Shown piece after piece: positions 47,405 to 55,493 of a DNA stretch of 64,000 nucleotides (position 1 is the first letter of the stretch; the number at the start of each line of letters is the position of its first letter). Position numbers and translations under genes: made by a program. The DNA is taken from positions 86,699-150,698 of the forward strand of contig CAMYNG010000004.1 of NCBI GenBank assembly GCA_947259765.1, read 5' to 3'. Origin of the DNA: an uncultured Ectothiorhodospiraceae bacterium. GTDB lineage: Bacteria; Pseudomonadota; Gammaproteobacteria; CAMYNG01. The notes below the pieces were generated by a model. It was not told where the DNA came from. It worked only from the letters and a program-made list of their open reading frames with translations, and made no database searches.

Positions 47405-48318
47405 AAGACAGTCCTTACTTCAGGCAGGCACAACTCATGCTGCGGGCCATGCCCCACGTAACAGCAGAAGAATGCTTTGCGCTGAAGGGCGGCACGGCGA
47501 TCAATCTCTATGTGCGCGACATGCCGAGACTGTCGGTCGATATCGACCTGACGTATTTACCCCTGGAACCGCGCGACATGGCACGGGCAAATATCAGTGC
47601 AGCGTTGCACCGAATCGCCACCGCGATCCGAAAAACCGTCCCGGGTGCGACTGTCCAAGAAAGTAGGGCAAGGGGCGCGGAGCATGTTTCCAGGTTATCC
47701 GTCAGCACGACAGAGGCCACTATCAAGATCGAGCCTAATCCAGTGCTCCGGGGCACAGTGTTTTCTCCCGTTGAGCGGGAGCTGAGCGAGCAGGCCGAGA
47801 TACTGTTCGAGGCATCGGCGACAGCCAACACACTGGCCGTTGCGGATTTGTATGGCGGCAAACTGTGTGCTGCGCTGGACCGCCAGCATCCGCGTGATAT
47901 TTTTGATGTTAAGATTCTGATGGAGAACGAAGGCATTACAGATGATATCCGTACCGCCTTCGTCCTTTATCTTGCGAGCCACGACCGGCCGATGAGCGAA
48001 CTGCTTGATCCTAACCTTAAAGATTTTCGCCAGGTGTTTGAGCGAGAGTTCGCAGGGATGACGGCCGAAGAAGTCGAGTACGATGAACTGGTCGTAGTCC
48101 GTGAGATGCTCATCGATACAATCAAGAACACAATGACAGAGAATGAGAAGAAATTCCTGCTTTCAATGAAGCAAGGAAAACCGGTATGGGATCTTATGCC
48201 AGTGGCAGGCATTGATCAGCTGCCCGCGATTCAATGGAAGCTGATCAATATCCGAAAAATGAAGAAAGAGAAACAGGCGGAAGCGCTTCAGAAACTGCAG
48301 TCGGCGTTGGGGTTATGA
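47401..48318 (+). CDS. abiEii: AbiEii-type nucleotidyltransferase toxin
   Basis: 305-residue nucleotidyltransferase-like toxin of the AbiEii/DUF1814 group. The fold's signature motifs are visible: FALKGGTAINLY near residues 21-33, followed by RLSVDIDLTYL with the paired catalytic Asp residues, then VADLYGGKLCAALDRQHPRDIFDV, also characteristic. Coupled to the antitoxin by a four-base overlap. Family members give abortive infection or plasmid/island stabilisation; some transfer nucleotides to tRNA. It starts at ATG 47401 and ends one base before a truncated hsdR. Confidence 0.92.
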   Translation: MKDSPYFRQAQLMLRAMPHVTAEECFALKGGTAINLYVRDMPRLSVDIDLTYLPLEPRDMARANISAALHRIATAIRKTVPGATVQESRARGAEHVSRLSVSTTEATIKIEPNPVLRGTVFSPVERELSEQAEILFEASATANTLAVADLYGGKLCAALDRQHPRDIFDVKILMENEGITDDIRTAFVLYLASHDRPMSELLDPNLKDFRQVFEREFAGMTAEEVEYDELVVVREMLIDTIKNTMTENEKKFLLSMKQGKPVWDLMPVAGIDQLPAIQWKLINIRKMKKEKQAEALQKLQSALGL

Positions 48319-48603
48319 ATGAGCGGAGATAGCATCATAAAGGAAGCCTTCTCCCGTGTCGTGATTGACGCGCAGCTCAAGGATGTCGGCTGGAATCTCA
48401 CCGATGGCCAAAGTGTCCGTTATGAGTATCAATTACCAGACGGCACGTTCGCCGATTACGTGCTGAGTGATCGGCACGGCCGCGCGCGTGTCGAAGGTTT
48501 TGCTTTGCAGAGGATGGTCCTTTTTCCTGACCTAGGTCTGCCATTGGTAGGGACCGCGTTTTCTGAAGGTTGCCACTGTCACACTCCGTTCGTTCGCGAA
48601 TGA
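48319..48603 (+). pseudogene. Truncated N-terminus of a type I restriction endonuclease subunit (HsdR)
   Basis: The first 55 or so residues (EAFSRVVIDAQLKDVGWNL, then TDGQSVRYEYQLPDGTFADY and VLSDRHGRA) match the start of HsdR proteins, whose full length is around 800-1100. Homology stops just before the nuclease core (no D/ExK), and the remaining 40 residues are unrelated. The frame ends at TGA 48601-48603. No hsdM or hsdS is present. It begins directly after the AbiEii stop. I interpret it as a deletion remnant of a larger restriction locus. Confidence 0.75.
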
Positions 48604-48611
48604 GTGTGACA
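48577..48611. repeat. 10-bp perfect inverted repeat at the right edge of the island
   Basis: TGTCACACTC (48577-48586) and GAGTGTGACA (48602-48611) are exact reverse complements separated by 15 bases that themselves contain TTCG/CGAA. It spans the end of the hsdR remnant, 69 bases from tRNA-Val. It is not followed by a T-run. It may be a deletion junction, recombination site or regulatory hairpin. Confidence 0.5.
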
Positions 48612-48679
48612 ACGCTGAGGCAAGTCAACAGATTTATCTTCGACAACTGCGAGTGTCGTTTCTAACCGATTGATTTGAC

Positions 48680-48754
48680 TGGTGGGCGATACTGGGATTG
48701 AACCAGTGACCCCTGCCGTGTGAAGGCAGTGCTCTCCCGCTGAGCTAATCGCCC
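48680..48754 (-). tRNA. tRNA-Val (anticodon CAC)
   Basis: 75 bases on the minus strand with encoded CCA. Acceptor arms GGGCGAT/ATCGCCC pair fully; the anticodon stem CTGCC/GGCAG closes the loop TTCACAC, giving CAC (reads GTG). The 3' end faces the AbiE/HsdR island, the side where integrative elements normally insert. Confidence 0.93.
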
Positions 48755-48768
48755 TGTTTGGGTGGGCG

Positions 48769-48798
48769 ATTGTAGTTTGTCCCTCGCTTCCGGGTCAA
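48769..48798 (-). promoter_or_regulatory. Sigma70-type promoter of tRNA-Val(CAC)
   Basis: On the minus strand TTGACC (48798-48793) and TACAAT (48774-48769) are 18 bases apart. The predicted start, near 48762, is about eight bases before the tRNA. A 10-base direct repeat GGTGGGCGAT (48681-48690 and 48761-48770) overlaps the end of this -10. Confidence 0.6.
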
Positions 48799-48863
48799 TG
48801 GCGTGGACCTGACGAAGTGCTCCTTGCTAGAATACGGCACTTTCTGCAAGGTATTGATTCAAC

Positions 48864-50282
48864 ATGACTATTCGAGCGCGCTTCGCCCCCAGTCCAACCG
48901 GCTATTTGCACATCGGTGGCGCACGCACTGCGCTGTTTTCCTGGCTGCACGCGCGCAAACACGGCGGCAAATTCGTGCTGCGTATCGAAGACACCGACCT
49001 AGAGCGATCCACCGCCGAATCCGTTAACGCGATTCTTGAAGGCATGACATGGCTGGGCCTGGAATATGACGAGGGCCCGTTCTTCCAGACACACCGCTTT
49101 GATCGTTATCGTGAAGTAATTCAGCGGCTATTGGATGAAGACAAGGCCTATTATTGTTATTGCACGCGAGAAGAGCTGGAAGCAATGCGCGCCGAGCAAA
49201 TGGCGCGTAAGGAAAAGCCGCGCTATGACGGTCGTTGCCGGGCACGGACGACGCCGCGCGAAGGTGTTGAGCCGGTTGTGCGTTTTCGAAATCCGGCCGA
49301 TGGCGTGGTGGTGGTCGAAGATCTGATTCGCGGTAAGGTGGTGTTCCAGAATAGCGAACTCGATGATTTAATTATTGCCCGCAGCGATGGATCACCCACC
49401 TACAATCTGACCGTCGTCGTCGATGATCTCGACATGACTGTCAGTCATGTTATCCGTGGCGACGATCATTTGAATAATACGCCACGGCAAATCAATATAC
49501 TCCGTGCGCTCGGAGCTGAACCGCCAGTGTATGCGCATTTGCCCATGATACTTGCCGAGGACGGTGCCAAGTTGTCCAAGCGGGTCCACGGCGAATCCGT
49601 CAGTGTCATACAGTATCGGGAAGAGGGCTACCTGCCGGAGGCATTACTTAATTATCTGGTCAGGCTGGGGTGGTCTCACGGCGATCAGGAAGTCTTCTCG
49701 CTTGAAGAAATGGTGACCTTATTTGACATTAAAGATGTTAACAATTCTGCTTCCAGTATTAACCCAAGCAAGCTGCTGTGGTTGAACCAGCACTACATTA
49801 TGCAATCGCCTGTGGAACATATTGCGCACCACCTGAGCTATCATCTGGGCAAACTTGATATTGATCCCAGCCATGGGCCGGATATCCTCGAAGTGGCAAA
49901 GGTCCAGCAAGAGCGCGCCAAAACGCTGGTTGAAATGGCCGAAATGAGTAGCTATTTCTATCATGATTTTGCCGAGTTCGAGGAAAAGGCCGCGAAGAAA
50001 CATTTGCGCCCGGTTGCTGCAGAGGGGCTGGCCAAGGTACGTGATGCACTGGCAGCGCTTGAGGACTGGACAGCGGAGAATATTTACCAGGCTGTTGTAA
50101 CGGCTAGTGAAACCCTGGAATTGAAGATGGGCAAGGTTGCGCAACCGTTACGCGTGGCGGTCTCTGGACGAGCGGCAACACCGAGTATCGATATCACTCT
50201 TTATTTGGTTGGTAAGGAAGCCTGCTTGCGTCGAATCGATCGTGCACTTGACTATATTGCACAGCGTGAATCCGCCGCATAA
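48864..50282 (+). CDS. gltX: Glutamyl-tRNA synthetase
   Basis: Charges tRNA-Glu. 472 residues, the usual length. The class I motifs are [11 protein letters not shown] (HIGH) at residues 11-21 and KLSKR in [12 protein letters not shown] Cys-rich segment [15 protein letters not shown] ... GRCR fits the Zn-binding insert of many proteobacterial GltX enzymes. Upstream, TGGACC at 48804-48809 and TAGAAT at 48828-48833 (18-base spacer) make a plausible promoter. glnS follows after 18 bases, so the two are probably cotranscribed. Confidence 0.96.
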   Translation: MTIRARFAPSPTGYLHIGGARTALFSWLHARKHGGKFVLRIEDTDLERSTAESVNAILEGMTWLGLEYDEGPFFQTHRFDRYREVIQRLLDEDKAYYCYCTREELEAMRAEQMARKEKPRYDGRCRARTTPREGVEPVVRFRNPADGVVVVEDLIRGKVVFQNSELDDLIIARSDGSPTYNLTVVVDDLDMTVSHVIRGDDHLNNTPRQINILRALGAEPPVYAHLPMILAEDGAKLSKRVHGESVSVIQYREEGYLPEALLNYLVRLGWSHGDQEVFSLEEMVTLFDIKDVNNSASSINPSKLLWLNQHYIMQSPVEHIAHHLSYHLGKLDIDPSHGPDILEVAKVQQERAKTLVEMAEMSSYFYHDFAEFEEKAAKKHLRPVAAEGLAKVRDALAALEDWTAENIYQAVVTASETLELKMGKVAQPLRVAVSGRAATPSIDITLYLVGKEACLRRIDRALDYIAQRESAA

Positions 50283-50300
50283 TTCAATCGAGAATAATAC

Positions 50301-51995
50301 ATGAGTAGTGATCATCCCCAGCCGAGTAATTTTATCCGCCAGATCATCGATGCGGATAGAGAAGCAAATAAGAATAATGGCAAGGTGGCAACACGTTTTC
50401 CGCCGGAGCCCAATGGCTATCTTCATATTGGTCATGCCAAGTCCATTGTGCTCAACTTTGGGGTCGCCAATGATTACGATGGCACCTGTAATCTGCGCTT
50501 TGACGATACCAATCCGCACAAGGAAAACATTGAGTACGTTGAGGCGATTCAGAACGACGTTCACTGGCTGGGTTATGATTGGCAGGACCGTTTGTTTTTT
50601 GCCTCAGACTATTTTGAACACCTGTACAACTTTGCAATCGAATTAATTGAAAAGCAAAAGGCCTATGTGTGTGATTTAGGTGCAGAGGAAATCCGCACCT
50701 ATCGCGGTACGTTGACCGAGCCGGGCAAGGCTAGTCCCTTTCGAGAGCGTACAGTTGAGGAAAATCGCCAACTGTTTGAAGGTATGCGCGCCGGTGAGTT
50801 TGCCGACGGTGCTCGGGTGTTACGCGCCAAAATTGATATGGCGTCACCCAACATGAATTTGCGCGATCCCACCTTATATCGCATTCGACACGGCATTGTT
50901 CATCATCAGACGGGAGAGGAGTGGTGCATTTACCCGATGTACGATTACACTCATCCAATTTCCGACGCGCTTGAAGGTATCACGCATTCTTTGTGTACCC
51001 TGGAGTTCGAGGATCACCGGCCTTTGTATGATTGGATCCTGGATAACGTTTCCGTGCCGTGCCATCCACAACAAATCGAGTTTTCGCGCTTGAACCTGGA
51101 ATATACAGTGGTGAGTAAGCGCAAGTTAACCGAACTTGTTGATCAAGGCTTTGTCGAGGGCTGGGATGATCCACGCATGCCGACTATTGCGGGCTTGCGT
51201 CGCCGTGGATTTACGCCCGCTTCGATTCGTGAATTTTGTTATCGTATCGGCGTAACCAAGTCAGATAACTTTGTCGAGATGGGTGTGCTGGAAAGCGCCA
51301 TTCGTGAAGATCTCAACGAAAACGCGCCGCGTCGAATGGCCGTACTGCATCCACTCAAGATTGTCATTGAAAACTATCCCGAGGGACAGGTCGAGGATCT
51401 TCCTGCCGCCAATCATCCACAAGATGAGTCACTGGGTACGCGAACAGTTCCGTTTGCGCGAGAAATATATATTGACGAAAATGATTTTCGCGAAGAGGCT
51501 CCGAAGAAATTCAAACGCCTTATCGCAGGTGGTGAAGTCCGTTTGCGTAATGCCTATGTAATCCGTTGCGATGACGTCATCAAGGATCCGCACGGTAACA
51601 TAATCGAGCTACGCTGCAGTTATGATCCGGACACGCTGGGTGCTAATCCCGAAGGCCGTAAGGTCAAGGGCGTAATCCACTGGGTGTCGGTTGCCCATGC
51701 CGTTCCGATCGAGGTTCGTTTGTATGATCGGTTGTTCGTTCACCCCAATCCTGACGCAGCAAAAGGCGAAGGCGATTACAAGGAACTGCTTAATCCGGAT
51801 TCGTTACGTACACTGACATACAGTTTCGCCGAACCCGGTTTGGCCACTGCGGAGATTGGCGAGTCCTATCAGTTTGAGCGTGAGGGTTATTTCTGTCTGG
51901 ATCCGGTGAAGACTGCAGATGGAAAAGCTGTTTTCAATCGAACCGTCACCTTGCGTGACACCTGGGCGAAACTTGAACAGCAACATGCGGGATAA
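50301..51995 (+). CDS. glnS: Glutaminyl-tRNA synthetase
   Basis: Charges tRNA-Gln directly. 564 residues, typical of gammaproteobacterial GlnS. The HIGH-equivalent is [12 protein letters not shown] and the KMSKS-equivalent is VVSKRKL, followed by [17 protein letters not shown]. The C-terminal beta-barrel anticodon-binding domain is present ([34 protein letters not shown]). Next to gltX with 18 bases between. It ends near a palindromic intergenic repeat shared with convergent moeA. Confidence 0.96.
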   Translation: MSSDHPQPSNFIRQIIDADREANKNNGKVATRFPPEPNGYLHIGHAKSIVLNFGVANDYDGTCNLRFDDTNPHKENIEYVEAIQNDVHWLGYDWQDRLFFASDYFEHLYNFAIELIEKQKAYVCDLGAEEIRTYRGTLTEPGKASPFRERTVEENRQLFEGMRAGEFADGARVLRAKIDMASPNMNLRDPTLYRIRHGIVHHQTGEEWCIYPMYDYTHPISDALEGITHSLCTLEFEDHRPLYDWILDNVSVPCHPQQIEFSRLNLEYTVVSKRKLTELVDQGFVEGWDDPRMPTIAGLRRRGFTPASIREFCYRIGVTKSDNFVEMGVLESAIREDLNENAPRRMAVLHPLKIVIENYPEGQVEDLPAANHPQDESLGTRTVPFAREIYIDENDFREEAPKKFKRLIAGGEVRLRNAYVIRCDDVIKDPHGNIIELRCSYDPDTLGANPEGRKVKGVIHWVSVAHAVPIEVRLYDRLFVHPNPDAAKGEGDYKELLNPDSLRTLTYSFAEPGLATAEIGESYQFEREGYFCLDPVKTADGKAVFNRTVTLRDTWAKLEQQHAG

Positions 51996-52015
51996 GTGAC
52001 GGTCCGATCGTTTTC

Positions 52016-52089
52016 CCGTCACTCCGGCGAACGCCGAATTCCATCAAATTAAGAGAGCTACTGGATTCTGGCTTTCGCCAGAATGACGG
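52016..52089. repeat. Palindromic dispersed-type intergenic repeat between glnS and moeA
   Basis: Two 29-base arms (52016-52044 and 52061-52089) are imperfect inverted copies, 22 of 29 positions matching, around a 16-base AT-rich centre. The arms resemble the widespread proteobacterial element with the core GTCATTCCGGCGAAAGCC. Located between convergent genes, it may act as a bidirectional terminator or transcript stabiliser. Confidence 0.7.
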
Positions 52090-52106
52090 AGTTTGAGTTT
52101 CGTTAT

Positions 52107-53375
52107 TCAGACAAGTCCTTCGAACGGCTCGACCTCAACCATTTCTCCCGCTTCAACGCTACCGCGATCCGTCCGCAGCACAATAAAGCAATTGGCCTGG
52201 CTCATGGAGCTCAGAATCCCCGAGCCTTGGCCCCCGGTGCGGGCGACCACGAGTTGACCCGTGTTGTCGGTTTGCAGGACACCGCGTTGATATTCGGTAC
52301 GCCCCGGCCGTTTGCGTAACGTTGATACGCACGGAACCTGAAATCGCGCGCACCGGGTCACCGACTGGCCCATCATGTACCGCAGTGCCGGTTGGACAAA
52401 TTCATAGAACGTCACCATCACCGCCACCGGGTTGCCAGGCAGGCCGAAGAAGGCGGCGTTACCAAGTTTTCCAAATGCCAACGGCCGGCCGGGTCGAATG
52501 GCCAGTTTCCAAAAGGCAATCTCACCCAGCTCTTGCAACGTTTGTTTAACGAAGTCCGCCTCACCTACCGAAACGCCTCCGGTGGTGATCACCACATCGG
52601 AGCACGACGAGGCGTTGGTAAACGCCTCCCGTATCGCATCCGGGTGGTCGCGAATGATACCCATGTCGATCAGCTCGACCCCGAGTCGCGTGAGTGAACC
52701 GAACAGGGTGTAGCGATTGCTGTCATAAAGATCGCCTTCGGCCAGCGGTTCTCCAACCGAACGGAGTTCATCGCCTGTGGAAAAGAACGCCACGCGCAAT
52801 TTTCGGCGAACCTTGACCTCGGTGGTTCCCAATGAGGCAAACAGGCCCAGCTCCGCTGGCATGATCTTTTTTCCTTCCGCTACGGCAACTTGTCCAATGG
52901 AGAGATCCTCTCCTGCCTGGCGAACGTTCTGTCCACGATTGTGGCCGTGCCCGATACGAATGATCTCACCGTGAGTTTCAACCTGCTCCTGCATGATGAC
53001 GGTATCTGTTCCTGCTGGCATGACGGCCCCAGTCATAATGCGAACACATTGGCCCGGTGCTATTGAACCTGTAAAAGGCCGCCCGGCCCAGGACGTTCCA
53101 ACGACCTGCAGGTCACTTTTTTTCTGTAATGGAAGATCATCCCCGTTCAGGGCGTAGCCGTCCATTGCGGAATTGACGTGGGCGGGTACGTTAATGGTCG
53201 ACAGAACATCGGCTGCAAGTGTGCGGCCAAGCGAGTGGCGTACTGAAAGTGATTCGCTGCCGTGAATGAGGGGTAGGTTTGCTTCGATTTGCTTAATTGC
53301 CTCATCGACATCGAGCAGCGCGCCCGGTGGCTCATCACCACATCCGGGTTGCTGTACTGGCTTCTCTTGGCTCAT
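52107..53375 (-). CDS. moeA: Molybdopterin molybdenumtransferase MoeA
   Basis: Inserts molybdenum (or tungsten in homologues) into adenylylated molybdopterin. 422 residues, standard length. Visible signatures are LAADVLSTINVPAHVNSAMDGYAL, IMTGAVMPAGTDTVIMQE, STGDELRSVGEPL, TTGGVSVGEADFV and FGLPGNPVAVMVTF. It lies 40 bases after the ATPase-MobA fusion on the same strand, so metal uptake, guanylylation and metal insertion are encoded together. The start at ATG 53375 is supported by an upstream GGGG. Confidence 0.95.
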   Translation of the reverse strand: MSQEKPVQQPGCGDEPPGALLDVDEAIKQIEANLPLIHGSESLSVRHSLGRTLAADVLSTINVPAHVNSAMDGYALNGDDLPLQKKSDLQVVGTSWAGRPFTGSIAPGQCVRIMTGAVMPAGTDTVIMQEQVETHGEIIRIGHGHNRGQNVRQAGEDLSIGQVAVAEGKKIMPAELGLFASLGTTEVKVRRKLRVAFFSTGDELRSVGEPLAEGDLYDSNRYTLFGSLTRLGVELIDMGIIRDHPDAIREAFTNASSCSDVVITTGGVSVGEADFVKQTLQELGEIAFWKLAIRPGRPLAFGKLGNAAFFGLPGNPVAVMVTFYEFVQPALRYMMGQSVTRCARFQVPCVSTLRKRPGRTEYQRGVLQTDNTGQLVVARTGGQGSGILSSMSQANCFIVLRTDRGSVEAGEMVEVEPFEGLV

Positions 53376-53415
53376 TGCCGATTTTCCCCAGGCTTGATGA
53401 TTGAAACCGGTGTCT

Positions 53416-54765
53416 TCATTGTGAAATCCGTTTTTCGATCTCGATACGTTCTTCGGGAGTATTCACGTTAACAAAGCAATCGGCGTCAGCGGAGAAATCC
53501 GACAACACCAGCTTATGTTGCGCGTACCAGGTATCTATTTTTCGACCGCCTTGTTGAAGATAGTTCAGCAAATCATCAAGCAGCTCGCGGCGGAGCAGGG
53601 CGAACACCGGCTGCATGCGCGTGCCATCATGTACCACGCTGATCTCAGCTTGCTGTGCTAACAAATCGTTAAGTAACTGTTTGGCAAGTTGCTTTGGAAT
53701 TAGTGGGGAATCGCAGGGTACGGTAAGCAGGAACTCCGTTTCGGTGGCGCGCATTGCGCTGGCCATGCCGACCAGTGGCCCATAGTATTCGCCGATCATA
53801 TCTTCAACAACAGGGAACCCCAGAGCCTGGTATATCTCCAGATTACGATTGGCGTTAACAATGAGTCTGCCGGCCTGCGGTAGCACGGCATCGACGATGT
53901 AGTTGACCATCGGTTTTCCGGCAAGCGAAATCAGGCCCTTGTCTTCACCTCCCATGCGTTGCGCGCGACCACCGGCAAGAATGACGGCGGTGACGCGGGG
54001 GTCGGGCGCGTTCACATCTGGCATGTTTCCAGCTTCGTGCCGGCTTCCATCGGCACTGTTTTTTTCACTTGATGTCGCCATAGTAAAGCGTTCACTCGCT
54101 CCATTCTTATAGAGAAACGGCTGCACGATTGTAAACCGGCTCGGACCGGTTTTACACAGGTGGCGATGTTCATCACCGATGGAGCGGGCCACCTCGGGCT
54201 CGTGGCTGGTGACAATAGTGCTGATGCCATCGGCCTTAAGCTTGCCGATGAGTGTAATGGTTTTTTTGCGTGAAGAAAGATCCATATTGCTAAAGGGCTC
54301 ATCCAGCAATAGCAGACTGGGAGAGAGAACTCGGGCACGAGTCAGTGCAACACGTTGTTTTTCACCACCTGAGAGCTGTGTAGCATTTCGGTCGACCAGA
54401 TGCGAAAGCCCGGCCCATTGCAGCGCCTGGTGTACCTTCTCGTCTTTCTCGGATTTTGTTTCACCTCGCTTACGTAATCCATAGGCGACATTTTCCGCAA
54501 CACTTCGATCGAACATATAGGGATGCTGATGCAGGTAAACGATATCCCGGCGTAGCTGTGGCCGGATTTTTTTCCAGCTAAAGGTTTGTCCCTGATATTC
54601 AATCTCGGCATGGTCCGGCTCATCGAGCCCGGCAATTATTCTTAGCAGGGTACTTTTTCCCGCGCCATTCCGGCCGCTTAGAACAATACAGATCTCGGGC
54701 GGGATATCGAAGTCGGCGATATCCAGCAGAAGCCTGCCGGAGATCGATTTGCGCAGGTGTTTAAA
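53416..54765 (-). CDS. mobA: ABC-transporter ATPase fused to MobA, without a canonical start codon
   Basis: One open frame encodes an ABC ATPase (Walker A SGRNGAGKST, signature LSGGEKQRVALTRA, Walker B LLLLDEPFSNMD, switch His in TSHEPEVA) followed, after a roughly 45-residue linker, by a complete MobA guanylyltransferase (VTAVILAGGRAQRMGG ... DKGLISLAGKPM, PCDSPLIP). The frame opens after a TAG at 54820-54822, but no ATG, GTG or TTG occurs before the ATG at 54516, which lies beyond Walker A. The left limit given is the T TTA AAC heptamer where a -1 shift from the permease frame would enter. MobA alone could start at internal ATGs near 54080 or 54026. The ATPase is of the tungstate type. Confidence 0.8.
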   Translation of the reverse strand, partial: FKHLRKSISGRLLLDIADFDIPPEICIVLSGRNGAGKSTLLRIIAGLDEPDHAEIEYQGQTFSWKKIRPQLRRDIVYLHQHPYMFDRSVAENVAYGLRKRGETKSEKDEKVHQALQWAGLSHLVDRNATQLSGGEKQRVALTRARVLSPSLLLLDEPFSNMDLSSRKKTITLIGKLKADGISTIVTSHEPEVARSIGDEHRHLCKTGPSRFTIVQPFLYKNGASERFTMATSSEKNSADGSRHEAGNMPDVNAPDPRVTAVILAGGRAQRMGGEDKGLISLAGKPMVNYIVDAVLPQAGRLIVNANRNLEIYQALGFPVVEDMIGEYYGPLVGMASAMRATETEFLLTVPCDSPLIPKQLAKQLLNDLLAQQAEISVVHDGTRMQPVFALLRRELLDDLLNYLQQGGRKIDTWYAQHKLVLSDFSADADCFVNVNTPEERIEIEKRISQ

Positions 54766-55481
54766 ACACGGGATTGAACTAACGATGCGAGACGACTCTT
54801 TCCCTGAAACAGAATCAGGCTAAAGTGGAGCAAAAGTGCAGATAACAAAAGTATGATTCCCAGGGCAATTCCCTGGGCAAACTCGCCCTTGCTGGTTTCC
54901 AATGCAATGGCGGTTGGAATATTGCGGGTATAGTTCAGAATATTGCCTCCCACCATCATGGAGCTGCCCACCTCGGCGATGATTCGGCCAAAACCGGCGG
55001 TGACAGCGGCAAGCAGTCCAAAGCGAACCTCGTACATTAACGTCAGCATGGCCTGCCAGGGTCGGGCGCCGAGTGTAACAGCGGTTTCCCAAGCTGTTTT
55101 ATCTGCGGCTTGGAACGCTGCGTGGCTTATTGCTACCAGCAACGGAAAGCAGAGAATAATCTGGCCAATCACCATTGCTGTTTGTGTAAACAGCAAATGT
55201 AAATCGCCTGCCGGTCCGTTTCTGGAGAGCAGCATATACACGGTCAGGCCAACAACAACCGCGGGTAGGGCAAGAAACGTGTTGAAAGTGGATATCAGAA
55301 GTTGCCGCCCGGGGAAACGCATGTGTGCCAGTAGAAACGCAACGACCAAAGCAAAGGGTGTCGCGACGAGTATGGCACGCAGGGAAACACTGAAGGAAAT
55401 ACCGATAATGGTCCATAGTTGTGGATCGCCCGAAATCAGTAACTGCAATGCTTGCCCGGTGGCGTGGGTCAACTGCTCCAT
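54678..55481 (-). CDS. tupB: Tungstate/molybdate-type ABC transporter permease (TupB-like)
   Basis: Inner-membrane permease of 267 residues with about five helices and the family segments ISFSVSLRAILVATPFALVVAFLLA, FNTFLALPAVVVGLTVYMLLSRNGPAG, EAA-loop text TAWETAVTLGARPWQAMLTLMYEVRFG and AEVGSSMMVGGNI. The family body ends near residue 237; the last 28 residues in this frame (after RVLN) are a non-family tail overlapping the ATPase frame, ending at TAA 54678-54680. The frame passes through T TTA AAC at 54765-54759. It starts 12 bases after the binding-protein gene. Confidence 0.9.
   Translation of the reverse strand: MEQLTHATGQALQLLISGDPQLWTIIGISFSVSLRAILVATPFALVVAFLLAHMRFPGRQLLISTFNTFLALPAVVVGLTVYMLLSRNGPAGDLHLLFTQTAMVIGQIILCFPLLVAISHAAFQAADKTAWETAVTLGARPWQAMLTLMYEVRFGLLAAVTAGFGRIIAEVGSSMMVGGNILNYTRNIPTAIALETSKGEFAQGIALGIILLLSALLLHFSLILFQGKSRLASLVQSRVLNTCANRSPAGFCWISPTSISRPRSVLF
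54759..54765 (-). promoter_or_regulatory. Candidate -1 frameshift slippery heptamer T TTA AAC
   Basis: In the permease reading frame the codons are GTT TTA AAC ACC, so the heptamer is correctly phased as X XXY YYZ. A -1 slip would move ribosomes into the ATPase-MobA frame (next codons CAC CTG CGC AAA). Downstream, CCGGCAG/CTGCTGG can pair at 54740-54723 (18 bases after the heptamer), and a weaker CCTGC/GCAGG stem begins two bases after it. Function is inferred from sequence only. Confidence 0.45.
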
Positions 55482-55493
55482 AGGTTGCGATGC

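Noticed and set aside
53416..54516. ATG at 54516 as the true start of the ATPase-MobA gene
   Set aside because: It lies after the Walker A motif, and the upstream in-frame sequence is clearly ABC ATPase, so a protein starting here would lack its nucleotide-binding loop.
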